A stretch of 15,638 nt of DNA from CAYZUC01 sp964481705 (lineage in GTDB: Bacteria; Bacillota; Clostridia; Lachnospirales; Lachnospiraceae). The position numbers and the translations under genes were made by a program. Location of the stretch: assembly GCA_964481705.1 (NCBI GenBank), contig CAYZUC010000068.1, positions 1 to 15,638 of the forward strand, written 5' to 3'. The notes under the pieces are model-generated. The model saw only the letters and a program-made list of their open reading frames with translations, was not told the DNA's origin and did not search any database. Positions 1 through 7,116 of the stretch are shown here, in pieces. The number at the start of each line of letters is the position of its first letter. Within the stretch, counting starts at the first letter, position 1.

Positions 1-25
1 ATCTCCATTCTTGCTAATACACCGC

Positions 26-92
26 AAACTTTGAGCGCAAGCACAAAGTTTCCGTGTGATATTATACCTATTTCTCCCACTTGTCTGTGGGA
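26..92. repeat. Two short inverted repeats downstream of rlmD
   Basis: The 169 bases beyond the rlmD stop contain no gene. They hold two hairpin-capable inverted repeats. AAACTTTG at 26-33 pairs with CAAAGTTT at 44-51 around a 10-nt loop. TCCCAC at 75-80 pairs with GTGGGA at 87-92 around a 6-nt loop. Neither is followed by a run of T on either strand, so I do not call an intrinsic terminator. They could still stabilise a 3' end of the minus-strand operon. The pairing is seen directly; any role is inference. Confidence 0.45.
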
Positions 93-169
93 ACAGAAAT
101 CCCTTGCTGATCGTTCCCAAACCACCTGCGGGTATCTATTCTCTGATAAACGCCCATTTTACAGGCTTT

Positions 170-1579
170 CTAAGCCTTGCGGCTGAGCAAACACACCGTC
201 TCCACATGCGCCGAATGTGGGAACATATCGCAGGTACGGACACGCTCCAATTCATAGCCTGCTGCCACAAGGTACTTCACATCGCGGGCAAGGGTTGCAG
301 AATCGCAGCTCACATAAACAATCTTCTTTGGTGACACGAGTGTCATAACTTCGAGTGCAGATTCCTCCATCCCTTTGCGAGGAGGGTCTACCACAATAAC
401 ATCTGCAGTTATGTTTTCTTTATGGGCCGGAAGGTAATCCTCAGCGGCGGCGGTAATAAATTCTACATTACTAATTTGATTAAGTCCGGCATTAACCTTT
501 GCATCTTGAATTGCCTCTGGCACAATCTCCAGACCATGAACGAATTTCGCCTGTCGGGAAAGAGCAAGCGTTATTGTTCCAATCCCGCAGCAGATATCCC
601 ATACCTCTTCGTCTCCCTTAAGGTCTGCAAATTCTAATGCTGTCGCATAAAGCTTTTCTGTCTGCAAAGGATTGACTTGATAGAAGGCAAGGGGGGAAAT
701 GCGAAAACGAAGTCCACACAATATGTCCTCAATCTCACTTTTTCCGGACAATACAAGACATTTTCTTCCCAGGATGACATTCGTCTGTTCACGGTTTTCA
801 TTTAGGATAATGCTGCATACACCGGAAATGGCATTCAATCGTTCCAAAAGATCCTGCAGATTGGGAAATGCTCTCTTTACCGGTTCTGTTACAAGATCCG
901 TTCTGCCGATTGTGAGATTCACGACCAAGCAAATCATAATCTCACCGGTAGCAAAACCACGTCGAATCAATACATGGCGCACGATACCGGTATGATTCTC
1001 CTCGTCATAGGGAGCTACTCCATTAGCTTTCATATAAGTAAGGATACCATCCATAATCATCCTGTAGACCTCGGGACTCAAATAACAATCCTTACATCTG
1101 ACGATAGAATGTGTCCGCCCTGCATAGAAACCGGTCACAATCTCGCCCTCTCTGGATTTTCCAACTGGATATTGAGCTTTGTTTCGATATCTCCATGGAT
1201 TCTCCATACCCATAATGGGCTCCATGATCTTGTCCAGCTTTTCTGCCGGAATCCCTCCGAGCCTCATAAGATTATTGCGAACTTTATTCTCTTTGTAAGA
1301 TAACTGCTCTTCATAGCTCATTGCCTGGATCTGACATCCTCCGCACGCCTGACTCACCGGGCATTTGGGTTCCATGCGATATGGTGACATTTTCACCAGC
1401 TCCACCTTGCGGGCATAAGCATAGTTCTTCTTTGCTTTCATGACCTTGGCGCGGACCTCATCACCAATCACAGTATCTTTTATAAAGAAAGGGTAGCCAT
1501 CGATTTTTCCGATGCCTTCCCCTTCATTGCCGCAATCTGAAATTGTTACAGTTACGATATCATCTTTTTTATAAGTCAT
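170..1579 (-). CDS. rlmD: 23S rRNA (uracil-5-)-methyltransferase, RlmD/RlmCD family
   Basis: SAM-dependent methyltransferase that converts specific uridines of 23S rRNA to 5-methyluridine. The 469-aa protein has the full family layout. A TRAM RNA-binding domain spans about residues 1-60. An iron-sulfur cluster site has C73, C79 and C82 (CPVSQACGGC) with a later Cys at 162 or 165. The SAM-binding Rossmann fold starts at DICCGIGT (328-335). DPPRKG is at 399-404, the nucleophile C425 is in YVSCDSATLARD, and the terminal HVET places the catalytic Glu at 460. In Gram-positive bacteria one enzyme of this family (Bacillus RlmCD, formerly YefA) can modify both U747 and U1939, so the exact target is inferred. 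The ATG overlaps the end of yhaM by 11 bp, with GGAAG about 8 nt upstream inside yhaM, so translation is probably coupled. It is the last gene of the minus-strand operon. Confidence 0.93.
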   Translation of the reverse strand: MTYKKDDIVTVTISDCGNEGEGIGKIDGYPFFIKDTVIGDEVRAKVMKAKKNYAYARKVELVKMSPYRMEPKCPVSQACGGCQIQAMSYEEQLSYKENKVRNNLMRLGGIPAEKLDKIMEPIMGMENPWRYRNKAQYPVGKSREGEIVTGFYAGRTHSIVRCKDCYLSPEVYRMIMDGILTYMKANGVAPYDEENHTGIVRHVLIRRGFATGEIMICLVVNLTIGRTDLVTEPVKRAFPNLQDLLERLNAISGVCSIILNENREQTNVILGRKCLVLSGKSEIEDILCGLRFRISPLAFYQVNPLQTEKLYATALEFADLKGDEEVWDICCGIGTITLALSRQAKFVHGLEIVPEAIQDAKVNAGLNQISNVEFITAAAEDYLPAHKENITADVIVVDPPRKGMEESALEVMTLVSPKKIVYVSCDSATLARDVKYLVAAGYELERVRTCDMFPHSAHVETVCLLSRKA

Positions 1580-2516
1580 TTGTTGTCTTCCTTACATTGG
1601 AATCGATATATCGGTTAAATCCAAGCCAGCCCGTTTCCTGCGTGCTCTCAAAAAGCTCTGTCATCGTCTCCATTTTGGCGTCCGTATTATCCGCAAAGAA
1701 AAGCGCCATTGCCTCTACCAAAGCCGGTTTCTTCGGTGAACCATAATCAAACTCTCCGTGATGTGCTATGATACAATGCTTAATCTCCGTAAGCTGCTTT
1801 ACCGGAAAGTCCGGAATCTTATGTGCCGCCTCTGATATCATCTCAGAGCCCATAACAATATGTCCCAGGAGCTGACCGTCATCGGTATAATTATTCTCCG
1901 GGAAACTGGAGAGCTCCCTGGTCTTACCCATGTCATGAAGCATTGCTGCTGTAATTAATAAATCATGATTCAAAATGGGATATGCTTTTGTATAGTAATT
2001 ACAAAGCTTTGTAACGCTTAAGGTGTGTTCGAGAAGTCCCCCCACAAATCCATGATGGACTGCCTTGGCTGCGGAACTCATTTTGAAAGCCTTGATAAAA
2101 TCTGTATCCTCGATAAAGAAGGATTCTAACAGCTTATGATAAAATGGATTCTTTACGGAATCGATAAATGCTGTTAACTCTGCATACATCTTATCAATGG
2201 GGTATCGGCTCACCGGTAAATAATCGGCCGGATCAAATTCACCCTCATGACGTTTACTGATCCGCTTAATGCTAACCTGCGGAGAACCGTTGTAAATACT
2301 GACGTCTCCAAACACAAATACGTAATCCAGTGCATCGAAATCTTCAATCCCTGCCGAATCCGGATCCCATATTTTGCAATCAATTGTTCCTGTCTTGTCC
2401 TGTAAAATAACATTCTCGTAGTTCTTACCATTTTTGGTTACGGCCGACTGTCTGTGCTTACACAAATAGATGTCCGATATTCTCTCGCCTTCACGTAACT
2501 CTTCAATATACTTCAT
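1569..2516 (-). CDS. yhaM: 3'-5' exoribonuclease YhaM family (OB fold plus HD domain)
   Basis: Predicted metal-dependent 3'-to-5' exoribonuclease of the Bacillus YhaM type, involved in RNA turnover. The 315-aa length matches the family. An OB-fold nucleic-acid-binding domain covers about residues 10-90 (NVILQDKTGTIDCKIWD at 35-51). An HD domain follows with the expected metal ligands: H164 in GGLLEHTLSV, H194-D195 in MLHDMGK, H219, H252/H253 in CIIAHHGE, and D276 in FADNTDA. The start is ATG at 2516 with AGAGG six nucleotides upstream. It lies 23 bp downstream of the HtrA-like gene and overlaps rlmD by 11 bp, so the three genes probably form one transcript. All catalytic motifs look intact. 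Confidence 0.92.
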   Translation of the reverse strand: MKYIEELREGERISDIYLCKHRQSAVTKNGKNYENVILQDKTGTIDCKIWDPDSAGIEDFDALDYVFVFGDVSIYNGSPQVSIKRISKRHEGEFDPADYLPVSRYPIDKMYAELTAFIDSVKNPFYHKLLESFFIEDTDFIKAFKMSSAAKAVHHGFVGGLLEHTLSVTKLCNYYTKAYPILNHDLLITAAMLHDMGKTRELSSFPENNYTDDGQLLGHIVMGSEMISEAAHKIPDFPVKQLTEIKHCIIAHHGEFDYGSPKKPALVEAMALFFADNTDAKMETMTELFESTQETGWLGFNRYIDSNVRKTTNDL

Positions 2517-2539
2517 GTAAAACCTCTTTCTACTCTATT

Positions 2540-3889
2540 TTATTCCAGCTTACCCAGAGTAACCTCAAAATTCATGTCGGTGTACTCACCCTTAGCATAA
2601 CGCTTGATTGTTATTACCGTTGTATCTTCCGGTTGACTCTTCTCCATAGCTGTCTTAAAGTCCGTAAAACTCGTGATTTCTGTTGTGCCAAACTTTGTGA
2701 TAACGTCACCGCTTTGAATACCTGCCTCCATCGCTGGTGAATCCATAATAATACCTGTAACATAGGCACCAACCGGAATTCCGTACTCGTCAATAGCTTC
2801 TGCTGTCACATCTGTTCCGTTGATACCAAATAAGGCACGATCCTGTCCATTCATCAGCTTCTCAATCGTTTCCTTCATATCGGANNNNNNNNNNATGGAT
2901 AATGCATTAATGAGATTCGCTGTATCGGTGCTCACATAGTTCTGTGTAATGATACCAAGAACCTCTCCCTCGAGATTCACAATTACTCCACTTCCACTCT
3001 TACTTCCGTAGATATCGGTGGTTATTACATGTGTATCCGAATCGGTCAGCTGTCTGGTATCCCAAGTCGATGTTATCAATCCATAGGCAACGGAATTCTG
3101 TGTACCCAGGGGACTTCCAATCGCAATCACCGGTTTCCCAACCAATGATGGGGATTTGGAGCTTCCCAGCTTTGCCATGGTAATCTGAGCTCTTGTCGCA
3201 TCATCAATGGTTTCCAGATCTACTCCAATAATCGCCAGGCCCGTATTCACATCATACTTCTTGACCTCGGCCTTTGCCATCATACCATCACTGAATTCCA
3301 CACGAATGGATTGCGCTTTTTCGGTAACACTTTTATTAACGAGAATTAACAGCTGTTTGCCATTATCTGCAACAATCAAACCTGCAGACTGATTCTTGTT
3401 TTCGTAGGTGTTCTGGAACCAATCCACATCAGATGACACTCCCGTCACATTAACCATAGAATTCTCAGCATCTACTGCTATCTGATTCAAGGATGCATAT
3501 AACTCCTCGTAGTCCTCCAAGGACATCGATACCTTTTCGACAATATTATTAATCACCTGTGCTGATGGTCTCTCTTCTTCTTCCTTCTCTGCTTCATTCT
3601 CGGATGTCGAATTCTCAGAAGCAGAATTCTCGGAGACTTCCTTGATTTCATCCTCGGAAGGAATCTTGATCTGCGTATTCTTAGGATAGAGAATATCATC
3701 CATATGGTGATTGGATATCGTATAAGTAGCTGCTGCAACTAAGCCAAACAAAACAGCCATGCCAACCGTCATCGCTGCACGAATCAGTAACCGTTTTTTA
3801 TTTAATGGCTTGTCTTTAATTTTCTCTTTTATAAATGTGAAATCTTCCTCCGGCTGTACACCCGATTTCTCATCATTCTGACTATCCAT
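2540..3889 (-). CDS. HtrA/DegP-like membrane protein with PDZ domain, probable pseudoprotease
   Basis: 449 codons including four unresolved residues at an N gap. Order of parts: a charged cytoplasmic N-terminus, one membrane helix at about 36-58, an acidic Ser/Glu-rich linker (about 78-108), a trypsin-like S1C domain (about 135-335) and a PDZ domain (about 352-440, with SPAMEAGIQSGDVITKF). This is the architecture of membrane-anchored HtrA proteins that act outside the cell. The trypsin fold is recognisable from VIAIGSPLG (254-262) and the VIVNLEGEVLGIIT segment (302-315). The three catalytic positions look substituted: the usual TNNHVV is VNKSV (184-188, Ser for His), the usual TDLAVL is TGLAII (216-221, Gly for Asp), and GNSGGPLVN is replaced by KSGSGVIVN (297-305). 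I infer a non-proteolytic, PDZ-mediated binding or scaffold role. Automatic annotation would probably call it a serine protease. It is the first gene of the htrA-like/yhaM/rlmD operon; AAGGAG lies upstream of the ATG. Confidence 0.82.
   Translation of the reverse strand: MDSQNDEKSGVQPEEDFTFIKEKIKDKPLNKKRLLIRAAMTVGMAVLFGLVAAATYTISNHHMDDILYPKNTQIKIPSEDEIKEVSENSASENSTSENEAEKEEEERPSAQVINNIVEKVSMSLEDYEELYASLNQIAVDAENSMVNVTGVSSDVDWFQNTYENKNQSAGLIVADNGKQLLILVNKSVTEKAQSIRVEFSDGMMAKAEVKKYDVNTGLAIIGVDLETIDDATRAQITMAKLGSSKSPSLVGKPVIAIGSPLGTQNSVAYGLITSTWDTRQLTDSDTHVITTDIYGSKSGSGVIVNLEGEVLGIITQNYVSTDTANLINALSXXXXSDMKETIEKLMNGQDRALFGINGTDVTAEAIDEYGIPVGAYVTGIIMDSPAMEAGIQSGDVITKFGTTEITSFTDFKTAMEKSQPEDTTVITIKRYAKGEYTDMNFEVTLGKLE
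2885..2894. other. 10-base assembly gap (N run)
   Basis: Ten consecutive N interrupt the HtrA-like gene between its trypsin-like and PDZ domains. The reading frame continues on the far side at exactly this length, so the true gap is probably 10 bases or differs by a multiple of three. The affected residues are about 332-335. Confidence 0.97.
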
Positions 3890-3903
3890 GTAGCGTTATC
3901 TCC

Positions 3904-3932
3904 TTTTCATTACTCCCATTATATTGTATAAT
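3904..3932 (+). promoter_or_regulatory. Predicted sigma-A promoter for mutS2
   Basis: TATAAT (3927-3932) with TTTTCA (3904-3909; four of six -35 consensus bases) at 17-bp spacing, ending 39 bp before the mutS2 ATG. It occupies nearly the same 40 bp as the divergent minus-strand promoter, so the two may compete for RNA polymerase. Confidence 0.55.
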
Positions 3933-3946
3933 GTCTACATAGTAAA
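3918..3946 (-). promoter_or_regulatory. Predicted sigma-A promoter for the htrA-like/yhaM/rlmD operon
   Basis: On the minus strand a perfect TATAAT (-10, 3923 to 3918) lies 17 bp from TTTACT (-35, 3946 to 3941; four of six consensus bases). The HtrA-like start codon is about 30 bp downstream of the -10. It overlaps the predicted plus-strand mutS2 promoter. Seen in sequence; activity is inferred. Confidence 0.6.
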
Positions 3947-3971
3947 TAGAGAATTTAGATAGGAAAACGTT

Positions 3972-6347
3972 ATGAATCAAAAAGTTATAAAGGTTTTGGA
4001 ATTTGACAAAATATTGATACAATTGTCGGAGCTGGCATCCTCCCCCGAGGGAAAAGAGCGCTGCCTAAAGCTTGTTCCTTCGACTGACTTATCTGAGATT
4101 TCCCAGACACAGACCGAGACTTCCGATGCGCTTAGCCGCATTTTTGCGAATGGTTCGGTCTCGTTTTCGGGTGTGAAAAATATACTTCCCTCCATGAAGC
4201 ATCTGGAGGTCGGCGGAACACTTTCCATTGAAGAGCTGCTGGCAACCGCCGCACTTCTCGAGGTAACCAATCGCATCAAATCATACGGAAGACGCAGAAA
4301 GGAAGCAAATGATTCTGTCGAGCCGGATTCCCTTGACCAGCGGTTTGATGAGCTAAAGCCCATTACGACCATCTCCAATGAGATTCGCAGATGTATTCTC
4401 TCGGAAGAGGAGATTGCCGATGATGCAAGCGCCACGTTAAAGCAGATCCGCCGCAGCATCAAGACAACCAATGACAAGGTTCACTCACAGCTTACTTCCA
4501 TGGTAAATGGAAGTCTTCGAACATATCTCCAGGATGCGGTTATTACTATGCGTGGAGGTCGTTACTGTATTCCTGTCAAGTCTGAGTACAAAGGACAGGT
4601 TTCCGGTATGGTACACGATCAGTCCTCGACTGGTTCGACTCTCTTCATCGAGCCTTCCGCTGTTGTAAAGCTGAATAATGATCTGCGTGAGCTTGAGTTA
4701 AAGGAAGAACAGGAGATTATTGTGATTTTATCAACTCTGAGCGCTTCCTGCAGTGATTATGCAGAGGATATCATTCATAACTATAAGACATTAACTGAGC
4801 TTGATTTTATTTTTGCAAAAGCACGCCTTGCCCTTGAGCAAAATGCTTCTATTCCGGTTTATAACACCGAAGGACGCATTAAAATCCGTCAAGGAAGACA
4901 TCCTCTTTTAAAAAGCAAAGAGGTCGTCCCTATCGACATCCGACTGGGCGAGGATTTTGACCTGTTGATTGTGACCGGACCAAATACCGGCGGTAAAACC
5001 GTATCCTTAAAAACGGTGGGGCTTCTCTCCATCATGGGTCAGGCAGGACTTCATATCCCCGCAGGAGATCGTTCGGAGTTATCTGTTTTTACGGAAATTT
5101 ACGCCGACATCGGGGATGAACAGAGTATTGAGCAAAGTCTTTCCACATTTTCTTCCCACATGAAAACAATTGTTGAAATCTTAAATCATGCAGACGAGCA
5201 TTCTCTTTGTCTGTTTGATGAGCTTGGCGCGGGTACCGATCCAACTGAGGGCGCTGCCCTTGCTATCGCCATACTATCCTACCTCCATGACCGGGGAATT
5301 CGTTCCATGGCGACTACGCATTACAGTGAGTTGAAGGTTTTTGCACTGTCAACTCCTTTTGTGGAGAATGCCTGCTGTGAATTTAACGTGGAGACGCTTC
5401 GCCCGACCTATCGACTCTTGATTGGTGTTCCGGGTAAAAGTAATGCCTTTGCCATTTCCGGCAAGCTTGGTTTGCCAGACTATATCATTGAGGAAGCAAA
5501 GAAACACCTGACTCAGGCAGACGAGGATTTTGAGGATCTGCTTTCCAATCTCGAGCAAAACCGGGTAACCATTGAAAAGGAACAATTGGAGATTCAGGAG
5601 TACAAGCAGGAAATCGAACAGTTGAAAAAGCAGCTGGAGCAAAAACAGGACCGCATTGAAGAGAGTCGCGATCGTATCCTGAACGAGGCGAAAGCTCAAG
5701 CACGCGATATCTTACAAGATGCAAAGGATACTGCAGATGAAACGATCCGTCATTTTCAGAAGTATGGCGATATCGATACTGTCCGTTCCCTCGAGAGAGA
5801 TCGCACAAAGCTGAGAGAAAAGATTTCGAAAACAAATGAGGCGAAGAAATCCTCTGACGAGGATCACAGCTTTATCGACCCGAAGAAATTAAAGCTTGGT
5901 GACAGTGTCAAGGTCTTGTCGATGGGGGTCAAGGGAACCGTCAATTCTCTTCCCGACAGCAAGGGGAATCTCTTTGTCCAATGTGGTATTATCCGCTCCA
6001 AGGTTAATTATAAGGACTTGATTCTGCTTGATGAGGAGGTCATTCTGACACCAAACCTGCGAAAGACAAGCTCAGGGCGCATGAAGATCGGAAAATCCGA
6101 TACAATTTCCATGGAACTGAATCTGATTGGCAAGAATTCCGACGACGCCATTGCTGCTCTCGACAAGTACCTGGATGAAGCTTATCTCGCGCATCTCCCC
6201 AGTGTCCGTATTGTACACGGAAAAGGCAGCGGAACTCTTCGTAATGCTGTTCAAAAATACCTGAAGGGTGTAAAATATGTTAAGGAATTTCACATGGGAG
6301 CGTTTGGAGAAGGCGATTCCGGTGTTACAATTGTAACTTTCAAATAA
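3972..6347 (+). CDS. mutS2: MutS2 family ATPase/endonuclease
   Basis: 791-aa MutS2, the MutS paralogue that lacks the mismatch-recognition domain. In other bacteria it is linked to suppression of homologous recombination and, in Bacillus, to rescue of collided ribosomes. Order of parts: N-terminal core and clamp helices (about 1-310), an ABC-type ATPase domain with Walker A GPNTGGKT (about 336-343) and Walker B/D-loop DELGAGTDPTEGAALA (about 416-431), a long Glu/Lys/Gln-rich coiled coil (about 515-640), a KOW-like small domain (about 650-695) and a C-terminal Smr domain (about 712-791) with HGKGSGTLR. The Smr motif normally written LDLRG reads LNLIG here, so the Asp and Arg are replaced; nuclease activity is less certain than ATPase activity. 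The start has AGGA seven nucleotides upstream. A two-component system follows on the same strand after 37 bp. Confidence 0.95.
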   Translation: MNQKVIKVLEFDKILIQLSELASSPEGKERCLKLVPSTDLSEISQTQTETSDALSRIFANGSVSFSGVKNILPSMKHLEVGGTLSIEELLATAALLEVTNRIKSYGRRRKEANDSVEPDSLDQRFDELKPITTISNEIRRCILSEEEIADDASATLKQIRRSIKTTNDKVHSQLTSMVNGSLRTYLQDAVITMRGGRYCIPVKSEYKGQVSGMVHDQSSTGSTLFIEPSAVVKLNNDLRELELKEEQEIIVILSTLSASCSDYAEDIIHNYKTLTELDFIFAKARLALEQNASIPVYNTEGRIKIRQGRHPLLKSKEVVPIDIRLGEDFDLLIVTGPNTGGKTVSLKTVGLLSIMGQAGLHIPAGDRSELSVFTEIYADIGDEQSIEQSLSTFSSHMKTIVEILNHADEHSLCLFDELGAGTDPTEGAALAIAILSYLHDRGIRSMATTHYSELKVFALSTPFVENACCEFNVETLRPTYRLLIGVPGKSNAFAISGKLGLPDYIIEEAKKHLTQADEDFEDLLSNLEQNRVTIEKEQLEIQEYKQEIEQLKKQLEQKQDRIEESRDRILNEAKAQARDILQDAKDTADETIRHFQKYGDIDTVRSLERDRTKLREKISKTNEAKKSSDEDHSFIDPKKLKLGDSVKVLSMGVKGTVNSLPDSKGNLFVQCGIIRSKVNYKDLILLDEEVILTPNLRKTSSGRMKIGKSDTISMELNLIGKNSDDAIAALDKYLDEAYLAHLPSVRIVHGKGSGTLRNAVQKYLKGVKYVKEFHMGAFGEGDSGVTIVTFK
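6324..6337. repeat. Perfect 14-bp palindrome at the end of mutS2
   Basis: GTTACAATTGTAAC is a perfect palindrome lying in the last codons of mutS2, 47 bp before the response-regulator start. Its core TACAATTGTA fits the TACANNTGTA form bound by BlaI/CopY-type repressors, but no such regulator is encoded here. It could be an operator for the two-component genes or simply a by-product of coding sequence. Confidence 0.4.
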
Positions 6348-6384
6348 AGCCACGTGTGGGCAACACACAGACAGGAGTATTTAT

Positions 6385-7095
6385 ATGATTGGGAAACAGA
6401 AAATTCTGATTGTCGATGACGACAACAATATCGCAGAATTGATTTCGCTTTATTTTACAAAGGAATGCTTCGATACCATGATTGTGAACGACGGGGAGAG
6501 TGCACTTACCGCTTTTGATTCCTTTGCACCCAATCTGATTCTGTTAGATCTCATGCTTCCGGGCATTGATGGTTATCAGGTATGCAGGGAGCTTCGGACC
6601 CGTTCGCAGGTTCCAATCATTATGCTTTCTGCCAAAGGCGAGGTTTTTGATAAAGTATTAGGTCTCGAGCTTGGAGCAGATGATTATATGGAGAAGCCAT
6701 TTGATTCCAAAGAATTGGTAGCAAGAGCAAAAGCTGTTCTGCGTCGTTATCAGCCAGTTTCAGCTCCTGCACCTGCGCCACAGTCCGATATTAAGTGTGT
6801 TGAATATGCTGACCTAATTATTAATCAGACCAATTACTCTGTTCTTTATTTTGGAGAACCTGTGGATATGCCTCCAAAGGAACTGGAGCTTCTTTATTTT
6901 TTAGCATCCTCACCAAATCAGGTGTTCACCAGAGAGCAACTACTAGATCACATTTGGGGATACGAATACATCGGAGATACGCGTACCGTCGACGTTCACA
7001 TCAAGAGACTTCGTGAGAAGATTAAGGATCATACTGCCTGGAGATTGTCTACTGTCTGGGGTATTGGCTACAAATTTGAAACTACCGGTAAATAA
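6385..7095 (+). CDS. OmpR/PhoB-family response regulator
   Basis: 236-aa DNA-binding response regulator. The receiver domain (about 5-120) has the acidic pocket D11-D13, the phospho-acceptor D55 in LILLDLMLPG, S82 and the conserved K104 in YMEKPF. A short Pro/Ala linker (about 125-135, PVSAPAPAPQS) leads to a winged-helix DNA-binding domain (about 140-233) with RTVDVHIKRLREKI and the final WGIGYKFE typical of OmpR proteins. The start ATG has AGGAG seven nucleotides upstream. It is 37 bp downstream of mutS2 and 21 bp upstream of the kinase gene, so it is presumably phosphorylated by that kinase. The signal and targets cannot be read from the sequence; the domain order resembles VicR/PhoP-type regulators, but I do not assign a name. 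Confidence 0.93.
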   Translation: MIGKQKILIVDDDNNIAELISLYFTKECFDTMIVNDGESALTAFDSFAPNLILLDLMLPGIDGYQVCRELRTRSQVPIIMLSAKGEVFDKVLGLELGADDYMEKPFDSKELVARAKAVLRRYQPVSAPAPAPQSDIKCVEYADLIINQTNYSVLYFGEPVDMPPKELELLYFLASSPNQVFTREQLLDHIWGYEYIGDTRTVDVHIKRLREKIKDHTAWRLSTVWGIGYKFETTGK

Positions 7096-7116
7096 CCCGG
7101 TCAGGAGATATCATTC

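Noticed and set aside
26..92. Inverted repeats as rho-independent terminators
   Set aside because: Neither stem is followed by a T run on either strand, and the stems are short.
422..1303. Several plus-strand open frames opposite rlmD
   Set aside because: They lie antisense to a strongly recognisable gene with all catalytic motifs; no ribosome-binding sites or family features.
3977..4477. 166-codon minus-strand frame opposite the start of mutS2
   Set aside because: Ser-rich shadow of an unambiguous MutS2 coding region.
6354..6368. Hairpin GTGTG/CACAC between mutS2 and the response regulator as a terminator
   Set aside because: Only a 5-bp stem, no T tract, and the spacing suggests read-through into the next gene.
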